Shown here piece after piece: positions 15,285 through 22,518 of a DNA stretch of 24,165 nucleotides; the stretch's first letter is position 1; every line of letters starts with the position of its first letter. A program made the translations under genes and the position numbers. The DNA lies in contig NZ_DASZGI010000062.1 in the NCBI RefSeq assembly GCF_035938995.1, forward strand, positions 1-24,165, read 5' to 3'. Source of the stretch: DASZGI01 sp035938995 (GTDB lineage Bacteria > Actinomycetota > Actinomycetes > Streptomycetales > Catenulisporaceae). The notes below the pieces were generated by a model. That model was given only the letters and a program-made list of their open reading frames with translations. It was not told the DNA's origin and searched no databases.

Positions 15285-15646
15285 AGGCCGTGCGCGTCCA
15301 GGGTCGCGAGCAGCAGACGTCGCATGCCCAGCGGGGCGTACGCGTCGCGCACCGCGCCGACCATCCACTTCCCGATCCCCCTGCCTCGGTGCGCGCGGTC
15401 GACGTAGACGTCGCACAGGTAGCCGAACGTCGCGCGGTCGGTGACGATGCGGCAGAACGCTGCCTGCGCGCCGTCCGGGCCGTAGACGCCGTACGCGTCC
15501 GATCCGGCGATCGACTTCTCGACGGTGCGGCGGCTTCGGCCGGTCGCCCAGTAGGTGTCCGTCGAGAGCCAGGCGTGCACCCGGTCGATGTCCAGCAAAG
15601 CCTTGTCGTCGGAGATAACGAAGCCGTCGGTACGGTCCAGTCGCAT
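15140..15646 (-). CDS. GNAT family N-acetyltransferase
   Basis: This 168-aa protein shows the acetyl-CoA-binding motif A as LCDVYVDRAHRGRGIGKWM (about 77-95) with RGRGIG at 87-92, followed by a helix and LYSGAGF (121-127), the motif B end. The substrate cannot be predicted. It is a single gene divergent from the MFS transporter (154 bases apart) and convergent with the unknown upstream gene, overlapping it by 145 bases. The C-terminal 30 residues (after WMELPAPVP) are Pro/Glu-rich and probably disordered. Confidence 0.85.
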   Translation of the reverse strand: MRLDRTDGFVISDDKALLDIDRVHAWLSTDTYWATGRSRRTVEKSIAGSDAYGVYGPDGAQAAFCRIVTDRATFGYLCDVYVDRAHRGRGIGKWMVGAVRDAYAPLGMRRLLLATLDAHGLYSGAGFVALREPGLWMELPAPVPGAAESVPEADRPAVRLPVDLEEPG

Positions 15647-15726
15647 GGCCGGGACATTACCGACGGCGCGGGCGCGGCTGCCAGGGATCGGCTACCGCTC
15701 GCACGTTCGACGGGTGAGGACGCGTC

Positions 15727-15742
15727 TTTCACGCATGTGAAA
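15727..15742. promoter_or_regulatory. Palindrome in GNAT/MFS divergent region
   Basis: TTTCAC-GCAT-GTGAAA is a perfect 6+6 inverted repeat with a 4-base spacer. It lies between the two divergent genes, 59 bases before the MFS start. The size and symmetry suit a dimeric repressor such as a TetR or GntR type. No regulator gene is adjacent, so the binding protein is unknown. Confidence 0.45.
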
Positions 15743-15800
15743 TCGATCTGACGGATGTCGGCGCCCTCTGCGAGTATCGGTGTGGAGGTAGTCGACCGTC

Positions 15801-16988
15801 ATGCACCTGGCCCCTTACCGCACCGTGCTCCGGATCCCGGGAATACGGCTGCTCATGCTCGTCGGGCTGATCGCGCGCATACCCGCCACAGCCACCAGCG
15901 TCGCTCTGACGCTTAGCGTGGTGCTCGACCGCCACAGGGGCTATGGCGCGGCCGGCTTGGTGAGTGCGGCGTTCACGGTCGGGCTGGGCGTGGGGGCGCC
16001 GCTGCTCGGGCGGGTGATCGACCGGCGTGGCCCGCGGCCGGTGCTCGTGGTGACAGGGGTGGCTGCGCTGGCTTTCTGGATCTCCGCCCCGCTGCTGCCG
16101 TTCGCCGCGCTCGTGCCGGCGGCGATCGCCGGTGGCCTGCTTCAGGTGCCGGTGACCAGCCTGGTGCGGCAGTCACTTGCTGCGCGGGTGCCGGAGGAGC
16201 AGCGCAGGCAGGCGTATTCGCTGGACTCGATGGCCGTCGAGGTGTCGTTCATGGTCGGTCCGGCGCTCGCCGTCCTGCTGATCACCCAGCTCGGCGACGG
16301 GGTCTCGACACTGCGCGCGATGGGCGTCGCGCTCGCGGCGGCCGCCTGTGTCATGATCGCCTACAACCCGCCGATCATCGCGCGCTCCGGCGCGTCGGCC
16401 GACGAGGCGCCGATCAGGCCGAACTGGCTGGCTCCCGGATTCCTGCTGGTGCTCGGGGTCGCGATGGCGGCGTGCCTCGTGTTGGCCGGCACGGACGTGT
16501 CGATCGTGGCGACGCTGCGGGCCCACGGGCAGACCGAGTGGGCGGGCATCACGATCATTTCGTGGTGCGCGGCGTCGATGGTGGGCGGCTTCGTCCACGG
16601 CGCGATCCCCCGCCCGCTGACCATGCTCACGCTCATGACGCTGCTCGGCGCGTGCACGATCCCGGTCGGGGTGGCACACGACTGGCGGCTGCTCAGCCTC
16701 GCGCTCATCCCGGCGGGCCTGGCCTGCGCCCCGACCATCGCCGCCACGATCGACGCAGTGAGCCGGGCGGTGCCGGACACGGCGCGCGGCGAGGCCATCG
16801 GACGCCATGCCGCGGCGCTCACCCTCGGGAACGCGATCGGTGCGCCGCTCGCGGGAGCGGTCATCGACCACTCCTCACCTGCGTTCGGCTTCGCGGCGGT
16901 GGGTGTGGTCGGCGCGGCGCTCGCGCTGATAGCGATGGGCGCCAACACGCTGCACAGGAACCGTCAGCCCGCGTACCGCACCGCCTGA
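15801..16988 (+). CDS. MFS transporter
   Basis: This 395-aa polytopic membrane protein of the major facilitator superfamily has about 12 hydrophobic segments and a central hydrophilic loop near 195-210 (ARSGASADEAPIRPN). The loop 2-3 signature is GRVIDRRGPRPVLVV (about 70-84), a standard MFS motif A. Family members include drug exporters, but the substrate here is unknown. GGAGGT eleven bases before the ATG supports the start. A palindrome upstream may be its operator. The gene stands alone; the next plus-strand gene begins 71 bases later. Confidence 0.87.
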   Translation: MHLAPYRTVLRIPGIRLLMLVGLIARIPATATSVALTLSVVLDRHRGYGAAGLVSAAFTVGLGVGAPLLGRVIDRRGPRPVLVVTGVAALAFWISAPLLPFAALVPAAIAGGLLQVPVTSLVRQSLAARVPEEQRRQAYSLDSMAVEVSFMVGPALAVLLITQLGDGVSTLRAMGVALAAAACVMIAYNPPIIARSGASADEAPIRPNWLAPGFLLVLGVAMAACLVLAGTDVSIVATLRAHGQTEWAGITIISWCAASMVGGFVHGAIPRPLTMLTLMTLLGACTIPVGVAHDWRLLSLALIPAGLACAPTIAATIDAVSRAVPDTARGEAIGRHAAALTLGNAIGAPLAGAVIDHSSPAFGFAAVGVVGAALALIAMGANTLHRNRQPAYRTA

Positions 16989-16989
16989 G

Positions 16990-17011
16990 GTGATAACCCT
17001 GAAGTGATAAC
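16990..17011 (+). promoter_or_regulatory. Direct repeat GTGATAAC x2 upstream of thioredoxin gene
   Basis: GTGATAAC occurs at 16990-16997 and again at 17004-17011, 14 bases apart. It lies between the MFS stop and the thioredoxin gene and could be an operator. A GGGAAT element (17023-17028) and a TATGCT -10-like box (17045-17050, 16 bases apart) follow. GGGAAT resembles the -35 of thiol-stress sigma factors such as SigR, but the matching GTT -10 is not at the usual spacing. Confidence 0.3.
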
Positions 17012-17059
17012 ACCGTCCGACCGGGAATAGGTCAGCGCCGAGCGTATGCTGCAATTGCC

Positions 17060-17536
17060 GTGATGACTGGGCTGATCGTCGTGTTCGCCGTGTTGGCGGT
17101 GGCTACCTTCTTCGGCCTGTGGCGCAAGCGCGTTGACGGGCGGGTGCGGACGGTGGCGAACAGCCGACGATCGGAGAGCGCGCCCGCCGGTGGCGTCCCG
17201 GCCAGCACTTTCCTGACGCCGCGGCACCTGGGCGAAGAGCTGGGCACCCGGGCGACGCTGGTGCAGTTCTCGTCGGCGTTCTGCCAGCCGTGCCGGGCTG
17301 CGCGGGTGATCCTGGCCTCGGTCGCGGACGAGACAGACGGTGTCGCGCACGTGGAGATCGACGCCGAGTCGCATCTCGAGCTCGTGCGGGAGCTGGGGAT
17401 CATGCGCACGCCCACGACGCTGATCCTGGACGGCTCCGGGCGCATCGCCGCGCGCGCTTCAGGTGTCCCCCGCAAGCACCAGGTGCTTGCAGCTATCAAT
17501 TCCGCCGCGGACGGCGTTGACGCCCCCGTAGCATAG
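17060..17536 (+). CDS. Membrane-anchored thioredoxin-fold protein (CQPC)
   Basis: The 158-aa product has one N-terminal membrane helix (about 4-20), a basic stop (WRKRVDGRVR), a linker and a thioredoxin fold. The active site is CQPC (Cys75, Cys78) in FSSAFCQPCRA, and the cis-proline is Pro118 in MRTPTT. The basic residues after the helix suggest the thioredoxin domain faces the cytoplasm. The start is GTG, or the next codon ATG; no ribosome site is seen, so the mRNA may be nearly leaderless. It is followed by a cysteine-rich leader peptide and a DUF4395 gene. Thioredoxin-like genes accompany this module in other actinobacteria. A role in sulfur or thiol chemistry is inferred from context. Confidence 0.85.
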   Translation: MMTGLIVVFAVLAVATFFGLWRKRVDGRVRTVANSRRSESAPAGGVPASTFLTPRHLGEELGTRATLVQFSSAFCQPCRAARVILASVADETDGVAHVEIDAESHLELVRELGIMRTPTTLILDGSGRIAARASGVPRKHQVLAAINSAADGVDAPVA

Positions 17537-17541
17537 AAGGC

Positions 17542-17619
17542 ATGCGAGGGCAGCTTTTGACGCGTCGGCGGGCAGTGGACAACTGCCACGTGTGCACGTG
17601 CGCGTGTCCCGGGTTATAA
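17542..17619 (+). CDS. Cysteine-rich leader peptide (candidate attenuator)
   Basis: This 25-codon ORF starts MRGQLLTRRRAVD and ends CHVCTCACPGL, with four Cys codons at positions 15, 18, 20 and 22. The MR..LLTRRR.VD opening is typical of short actinobacterial leader peptides associated with sulfur-metabolism genes. In mycobacteria, polycysteine short ORFs are established cysteine-responsive attenuators. It begins five bases after the thioredoxin stop and lies 46 bases before the DUF4395 start. Its Cys-codon region can pair with the DUF4395 start region, so ribosome stalling at low Cys-tRNA would be expected to release DUF4395 translation. ORF and motif are seen; the mechanism is inference. 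Confidence 0.8.
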   Translation: MRGQLLTRRRAVDNCHVCTCACPGL

Positions 17620-17668
17620 CCGACCCCAGCTTCCCTATGCCCTCCTCGTTTTCGGGAGTGAACACGTG
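17587..17668 (+). promoter_or_regulatory. Candidate cysteine-responsive RNA switch before DUF4395
   Basis: CACGTGT (17587-17593, in the leader Cys codons) is complementary to ACACGTG (17662-17668), which contains the DUF4395 GTG start. Nested inside, TCCCG (17607-17611) pairs with CGGGA (17653-17657) of its GGGAG ribosome site. A competing local hairpin CACGT-GTGC-ACGTG (17587-17600) and a GGTTATAACC palindrome (17612-17621) could form alternative folds. Pairings are read by eye, without energies. Confidence 0.5.
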
Positions 17669-18127
17669 CCCACCCTCAGCACCACTTCTCCTTCGACATC
17701 CACGTACATCGACCCGCGCGGCCCCCGCTTCGGCGCCGCCATCACGAGCCTTGTCCTCGTGGTCGTGCTGCTGACCGGCAGCGGATGGCTGCTCGCCGCC
17801 CAAACCGTCATCTTCGGCATCGGCGGCCTGCTCGGGCTCAGGTACGCGCCGTACGGCTTCCTCTACCGGACCCTCGTTCAGCCGAGGCTCGCCAAGCCGA
17901 CCGAGCTCGAGAACCCCGCACCGCCGCAGTTCGCGCAGGTCTGCGGCTTAGCTTTCGGGGCGATCGGCAGCATCGGCTACCTGAGCGGGGTCACGGTTCT
18001 CGGCGTCATCGCGGCGGCGCTCGCGCTGGCGGCGGCCTTCCTCAACGCGGCGTTCGACTTCTGCCTAGGCTGCGAGATCTACCTGCTGTTCCGCCGCTCC
18101 ACGGTCCGCCGGCAGCCGGTGGGCTAG
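17666..18127 (+). CDS. DUF4395 membrane protein
   Basis: The 153-aa product has about four hydrophobic segments (around 24-37, 42-58, 90-108 and 110-130) and the family CxxC end DFCLGCEIYLLF with Cys133 and Cys136. The GTG start has GGGAG seven bases upstream. The family is of unknown function, but in actinobacteria it occurs with thioredoxin-like and sulfurtransferase genes. Here the CxxC pair, the upstream CQPC thioredoxin and the cysteine leader peptide together suggest thiol or sulfur handling at the membrane (inference). The macro-domain gene begins five bases after its stop. Confidence 0.85.
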   Translation: MPTLSTTSPSTSTYIDPRGPRFGAAITSLVLVVVLLTGSGWLLAAQTVIFGIGGLLGLRYAPYGFLYRTLVQPRLAKPTELENPAPPQFAQVCGLAFGAIGSIGYLSGVTVLGVIAAALALAAAFLNAAFDFCLGCEIYLLFRRSTVRRQPVG

Positions 18128-18132
18128 TCGGA

Positions 18133-18681
18133 GTGCCCGGATCCGCGCCCACGATCACGCTGCTACTCGGCGACATCACCGAGCAGCACGCCGAGGCGGT
18201 CGTCAACGCTGCCAATTCGTCGCTCCTCGGCGGAGGCGGCGTGGACGGCGCGATCCATCGGCGCGGCGGTCCGGCCATCCTGGCGGCCTGCCGCGAGTTG
18301 CGTGCTTCGCACTACGGCGGCGGCCTGCCGACCGGACATGCCGTCGCGACCACGGCCGGCAACCTTCCAGCCCGCTGGGTGATCCACACCGTCGGGCCCG
18401 TGTACGCGGTGCGTGAGGACCGGTCGGCGCTGCTCGCGGACTGCCACCGCAACGCGCTGGCCGTCGCGGACGATCTCGGCGCCGAGTCGGTGGCGTTCCC
18501 GGCGATCTCCACCGGCGTCTACGGATGGCCGTTGGACAGCGCGGCGCGGATCGCGCTAAGCACGGTGCGCGGGACGGAGACCTCGGTGCGGCAGATCCGG
18601 TTCGTCCTGTTCGACGTGCGGGCACTGGCCGCGTTCGAGCAGGCGGGCGCCGAGCTGGGGATTGAGATCAGTCGGCAGTAG
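18133..18681 (+). CDS. Macro-domain protein (ADP-ribose binding or deacylase type)
   Basis: Macro domains bind ADP-ribose; the MacroD-like group removes ADP-ribose from acidic residues or hydrolyses O-acetyl-ADP-ribose. The 182-aa protein is one domain: GDIT (13-16), VVNAANSSLLGGGGVDGAIHR with Asn25/Asn28 and Asp38, the GHAVATTAGNL segment (69-78), HTVGPVY (85-91) and FPAISTGVYGWP (122-133). These features match the MacroD-like class. The start is GTG, five bases behind the DUF4395 stop, so it is probably co-transcribed and under the cysteine leader. Its 3' end overlaps rarA by 14 bases tail to tail. The link to thiol genes is unexplained. Confidence 0.9.
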   Translation: MPGSAPTITLLLGDITEQHAEAVVNAANSSLLGGGGVDGAIHRRGGPAILAACRELRASHYGGGLPTGHAVATTAGNLPARWVIHTVGPVYAVREDRSALLADCHRNALAVADDLGAESVAFPAISTGVYGWPLDSAARIALSTVRGTETSVRQIRFVLFDVRALAAFEQAGAELGIEISRQ

Positions 18682-20128
18682 GTTGTCCGTCGGGGGTGGA
18701 TTCGGTGTCCGGAGAGCTTTCGGCGTCGGGAGGGGTCGCGGACCCGGGGTCCCGGGGTGACAGCAGGGCTCTGATCTTCTCGACGCGGTCGGCGTAGCGC
18801 TCCTCGACACCGTGCCGGCTGGGGTTGTAGTAGCGCTTGCCGTGGATGGCGTCGGGGGCGTACTGCTGCGCCGCCACTCCCGTCGGCTCGTTGTGCGGAT
18901 AGATGTACCCCTGCGCATGGCCGAGCTTGGCGGCGCCCTTGTAGTGCCCGTCGCGCAGATGCGGCGGCACCGGACCGGCCAGGCCGCCGCGCACGTCCGC
19001 GAGGGCGGCGTCGATGGCCAGGCAGGCGGCGTTGGACTTCGGCGCTAGGGCGAGGGCGATGACCGCCTGGGCCAGGCTGATGCGGGCCTCGGGCCAGCCG
19101 ATGAAGGAGACCGCCTGCATCGCGGCGACCGCCGTCGGCAGCGCCGAGGGATCCGCCAGCCCGATGTCCTCGCTGGCCGAGATCACCAGGCGGCGCGCGA
19201 TGAAGCGCGGGTCCTCGCCGGCCTCGACCATCCGGGCCAGATAGTGCAGCGCCGCGTCGACGTCGGAGCCGCGGATCGACTTGATCAGCGCCGAGGCGAC
19301 GTCGTAGTGCTGGTCCCCGTCGCGGTCGTAGCGCACGGCGGCGCGGTCCACGGCCTGGGCCAGTACCTGCGCCGAGACCGTCGCAAGGTCCTGGTCTTTC
19401 GCGGCGCCCGCCGCCGCCTCGAGCGCGGTCAGGGCCTTGCGCGCGTCTCCCCCGGCCAGGCGCAGCAGGTCGGCGCGGGCATCCGGGTCCAGGCCGACGG
19501 CACCGCCGAGGCCCCGTTCGTCGGTCAGCGCCCGGTCGATCAGCGTGTTGACGTCGGCCTCGTCGAGCGGTTCGAGGGTCAGCAGCAGCGAGCGGGACAT
19601 GAGCGGCGAGATCACCGAGAAATACGGGTTCTCCGTGGTCGCGGCGATCAGCGTGACCCAGCGGTTCTCGACCGCGGGCAGCAGGGAGTCCTGCTGGGCC
19701 TTGGAGAAGCGGTGGATCTCGTCGAGGAACAGCAGCGTTTCGCGGCCGGACATGCCCAGCTCGCGCCGCGCGCCGTCGATGACCGCGCGCACCTCCTTGA
19801 CTCCCGCGGTGATGGCCGACAGCTCTCGGAAGACCCGGGCAGTGCTGCGCGCGACCACATACGCCAGCGTGGTCTTGCCGGTGCCCGGCGGCCCCCAGAG
19901 GATCACCGACGCGGGCACCGCGCGCGAGCCGGGGGCGGCCTCGACCAGCCTGCGCAGCGGAGATCCCGGGTGTCGTAGCTTCTCCTGGCCGACCACCTCG
20001 TCCAGGACGCGCGGGCGCATGCGCACGGCGAGGGGCGCGCCCGCCTCGGCCCGTTCCCGGCCGGCCGCGTCGAAGAGGGTCGGCGGGCCGGACCCCGGCG
20101 GCGGGTCGAACAGGGTCTCCGGCTCCAT
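18668..20128 (-). CDS. rarA: Replication-associated recombination protein RarA
   Basis: RarA (MgsA) is an AAA+ ATPase related to clamp loaders and WRNIP1 that acts at stalled replication forks. The Walker A is GPPGTGKTT (79-87), Walker B LLFLDE (132-137) and sensor 1 AATTENP (162-168). The RarA-specific C-terminal half includes RGSDVDAALHYLARM, a YKGAAKLGHAQGY-type segment and HNEPTG. At 486 aa it is slightly long, because of an acidic Pro-rich tail after about 455. The N-terminus has two TLFD motifs in the first 20 residues, which could be clamp-binding-like. TAGGCT six bases before the ATG may be a -10 box for a leaderless mRNA. It is divergent from a GNAT gene 51 bases away. Confidence 0.95.
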   Translation of the reverse strand: MEPETLFDPPPGSGPPTLFDAAGRERAEAGAPLAVRMRPRVLDEVVGQEKLRHPGSPLRRLVEAAPGSRAVPASVILWGPPGTGKTTLAYVVARSTARVFRELSAITAGVKEVRAVIDGARRELGMSGRETLLFLDEIHRFSKAQQDSLLPAVENRWVTLIAATTENPYFSVISPLMSRSLLLTLEPLDEADVNTLIDRALTDERGLGGAVGLDPDARADLLRLAGGDARKALTALEAAAGAAKDQDLATVSAQVLAQAVDRAAVRYDRDGDQHYDVASALIKSIRGSDVDAALHYLARMVEAGEDPRFIARRLVISASEDIGLADPSALPTAVAAMQAVSFIGWPEARISLAQAVIALALAPKSNAACLAIDAALADVRGGLAGPVPPHLRDGHYKGAAKLGHAQGYIYPHNEPTGVAAQQYAPDAIHGKRYYNPSRHGVEERYADRVEKIRALLSPRDPGSATPPDAESSPDTESTPDGQPTAD

Positions 20129-20179
20129 GCTCCGAGCCTAATCGCCGCCCCCGACTGTGCGGGAAATCCCTGGCTGTGC

Positions 20180-20956
20180 GTGCCCCCGGCCGTGCGAGAA
20201 TCCTTGACCGTGACGGGAACGATCGGGGTGACGCGGCTGGCCGACGGCGCGGGGGTGCACGCGGTGGCTCCCGGCGATCCGCTGGTCATGTTGGAAGGTG
20301 CGCCGGACGGGGCGCGGGCGGCGTGGAGCGCTCCGGGCGGATTCGCGTTCGTCGGTCCGGCCTACGAGGGCCCGGGCTGGTGGCTGACCGCGAGCGGGAC
20401 CGGGGCGGCCGTGACCGCACTGGTTGACGCAGCGGTGACGGAGTGCGGGAGCGAGGTGCGCGGGCTCACCGTTCCGCGCGGGGTGCCGATCGGACGCTGG
20501 ACTGTCTCCGACGACGTCAACGAGTGGGATCTGATGCTCACCGACGCCGCGCCGCCGCCCCAGCCGCAGGAGGCGCGGATCGCGCGGCTGACGGACCTTG
20601 CGCAGATTGAGGAGTTCCTGGATCGGGTCAGTCCGACGCACTCAAAGCACGCGGACGACACGGATGTGCGGGTGTGGGCGGGCATCGTCGGAGACGGCGA
20701 GCTGCTCGCGGCCGGAGCGCTGGCGCTGCGGCCGTCCGGCGCGGCGTACCTCGCCTCCATAGCGACGGCCCCACAGGCGCGCGGCCGGGGCTACGGCGCC
20801 GCGGTCACCGCGCATCTGACACGGACGGCGTTCGCGGACGGCGCGGCGCAGTGCATCCTCGGCCACTACCACCCCAACGAATCCGCGCGGCGGATCTATG
20901 CACGGCTCGGCTACCGCACGACACATCAGTGCACGTCTGTGGACCTGAAGCATTAA
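20180..20956 (+). CDS. GNAT family N-acetyltransferase
   Basis: The C-terminal half is a GNAT domain: ASIATAPQARGRGYGAAVTAHL (about 192-213, with RGRGYG at 201-206) binds acetyl-CoA, and NESARRIYARLGY (233-245) is the final helix-strand. Residues 1-125 are a separate, less conserved region that may be a degenerate second GNAT-like half, as in several actinobacterial paralogues. The substrate is unknown. Start choice is uncertain: GTG at 20180 gives 258 aa; GTGs at 20192 and 20210 are in frame, with no decisive ribosome site. It is read toward murA, 55 bases away, but may have its own promoter. Confidence 0.82.
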   Translation: MPPAVRESLTVTGTIGVTRLADGAGVHAVAPGDPLVMLEGAPDGARAAWSAPGGFAFVGPAYEGPGWWLTASGTGAAVTALVDAAVTECGSEVRGLTVPRGVPIGRWTVSDDVNEWDLMLTDAAPPPQPQEARIARLTDLAQIEEFLDRVSPTHSKHADDTDVRVWAGIVGDGELLAAGALALRPSGAAYLASIATAPQARGRGYGAAVTAHLTRTAFADGAAQCILGHYHPNESARRIYARLGYRTTHQCTSVDLKH

Positions 20957-21011
20957 CGGCTTTTCACATTCGGCCAGAGTTTTCACCCCAGCAACGCCCC
21001 GGCCCGGCACA

Positions 21012-22328
21012 ATGGCCGCCATGGGAACGAGAGCCTGGAGGATCGACCCGGCCGGCCCGCTGCGCGGGGACGTGACGGTGCGCGGGTCGAAGAACGCCGT
21101 CACAAAGCACATGGTCGCCGCGATGCTCGGCAGGGGTCCGAGCACCATCGCGAACGCGCCGCGGGTGGGCGACGTGGAGATAACCGCGCAGATGCTGCGC
21201 ACGGTCGGCTGTTCCGTGGACCGGGACGGCGACACGCTCGTGGTCGACCCGGCCGCCACTCCGGCGCCGACCGTCCCGCAGTCGTTCACCGGCCGCAACC
21301 GGATTCCGGTCCTGATGCTCGGCCCGCTGCTGAACCTGACCGGTGAGGCGTTCGTCCCGCTGGTCGGCGGCGACCAGATCGGACCGCGCCCGATCGATTT
21401 CCACATCCAGGCGCTTACCGCGATGGGCGCCCAGATCACGGTGGACGAGGGCGGGATCCACGCGACCGCGCGGCGGCTGCACGGCACCCGGGTCGCGCTG
21501 CCGTACCCGAGCGTCGGGGCCACCGAGTCGGTGATGCTCTCGGCGGTGCTCGCGGAGGGGCGCACCGTCATCACCAACGCGGCGATCGAGCCCGAGATCC
21601 TCGAACTGGCGCTGTTCCTGCAGCGGATGGGCGCCGGGATCCAGCTGCAACCGGACCGCAGGATCCTGATCGACGGGGTCGAGCGGCTGCACGGCGCGCG
21701 CACCAGGCTGGCCGGGGACCGGCTGGAGGCGTTCAGCTACCTGGTGGCCGGATTGCTGACCGGTGGCCAGGTGCGGGTGCACGGCTGCGCTCAGGACCGG
21801 CTGGTCACGGCGATCGAGACGCTGCGCACGATGGGCGCCCGGTTCGAGATCGAGGACGAGCACATCAGCGCGTCGGCCCCGGACGGGCTGCGCTCGGCCG
21901 CCGTGCACACTGACACCCACCCCGGGTTCATGACCGACTGGCAGCAGCCACTGCTGGTGCTGATGAGCCAGGCGCGCGGGCTTTCCGTGCTGCACGAGAC
22001 GGTCTTCGAGAACCGGTTCGCCTACGTCAGGGCGCTGCAGCAACTTGGCTGCGAGATCGAGCTGTTCCCGATGTGCCTGGGCGGCAACGCCTGCCGCTTC
22101 CACGACACCAACCATCTGCACTCCGCGGTGGTGCACGGCCCCTCCAAGCTGGTGGGCGCCGAGGTGCACGTGCCGGACGTGCGCACCGGGTTCTCGTCGG
22201 TGATCGCGGCATCGATCGCGGACGGTCAGTCGGTGCTGCTGGACGTCGAGTCGCTGGAGCGCGGTTACGACGAGCCGCTCGCCCGGCTGCAGTCGATCGG
22301 GATGGCGATCACTCCGGTCGAGTCCTGA
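21012..22328 (+). CDS. murA: UDP-GlcNAc enolpyruvyl transferase MurA-like, Cys-to-Asp
   Basis: MurA transfers enolpyruvate from PEP to UDP-GlcNAc, the first committed step of peptidoglycan synthesis. Family blocks include GSKNAV with Lys27 (E. coli Lys22), GRNRIPVLMLGP (94-105), the active-site loop GGDQIGPRPIDFH (119-131), HPGFMTDWQQP with the catalytic Asp, ENRF and PDVRTGFSSV with the PEP-binding Arg. At 121 an Asp replaces the usual catalytic Cys115. This occurs naturally in M. tuberculosis and Chlamydia and gives fosfomycin insensitivity. At 438 aa it is full length. The ATG at 21012 or at 21021 may be the start; neither has a ribosome site. Whether this is the sole MurA or a second paralogue cannot be told here. 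Confidence 0.9.
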   Translation: MAAMGTRAWRIDPAGPLRGDVTVRGSKNAVTKHMVAAMLGRGPSTIANAPRVGDVEITAQMLRTVGCSVDRDGDTLVVDPAATPAPTVPQSFTGRNRIPVLMLGPLLNLTGEAFVPLVGGDQIGPRPIDFHIQALTAMGAQITVDEGGIHATARRLHGTRVALPYPSVGATESVMLSAVLAEGRTVITNAAIEPEILELALFLQRMGAGIQLQPDRRILIDGVERLHGARTRLAGDRLEAFSYLVAGLLTGGQVRVHGCAQDRLVTAIETLRTMGARFEIEDEHISASAPDGLRSAAVHTDTHPGFMTDWQQPLLVLMSQARGLSVLHETVFENRFAYVRALQQLGCEIELFPMCLGGNACRFHDTNHLHSAVVHGPSKLVGAEVHVPDVRTGFSSVIAASIADGQSVLLDVESLERGYDEPLARLQSIGMAITPVES

Positions 22329-22372
22329 TTCGCTGGCTTGCGACTTCGCCGGCTGCGTGACTTCGCAGGCTG
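22327..22372 (+). repeat. Three short imperfect direct repeats after murA
   Basis: GATTCGCTGGCTTG (from 22327), GACTTCGCCGGCTG (from 22342) and GACTTCGCAGGCTG (from 22359) follow each other with 15-17-base spacing, starting in the murA stop codon. The last copy forms the left arm of the terminator hairpin. They probably arose by local duplication. Confidence 0.55.
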
Positions 22373-22397
22373 GGCGGCGCGCACCGCTCAGCCTGCG
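22364..22397 (+). terminator. Strong hairpin terminator after murA
   Basis: Left arm 22364-22377 and right arm 22384-22397 pair over 14 positions with a single G-U wobble, closing a 6-base loop CGCGCA. No T-run follows, which is usual for high-GC actinobacterial terminators. It begins 36 bases after the murA stop. The remainder of 22329-22518 holds no other clear feature. Confidence 0.75.
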
Positions 22398-22518
22398 CAC
22401 CCACCCGCATGGCCCAGCTCTGCGGGCGCGGCGCGGTGCGCACGCGTCAGGATCGAGGTAAGGCGGCATCCCGCGCGCCGCCGCTCGGGGACGGTCGGCG
22501 CACAGCCCCGGAGGAAGC

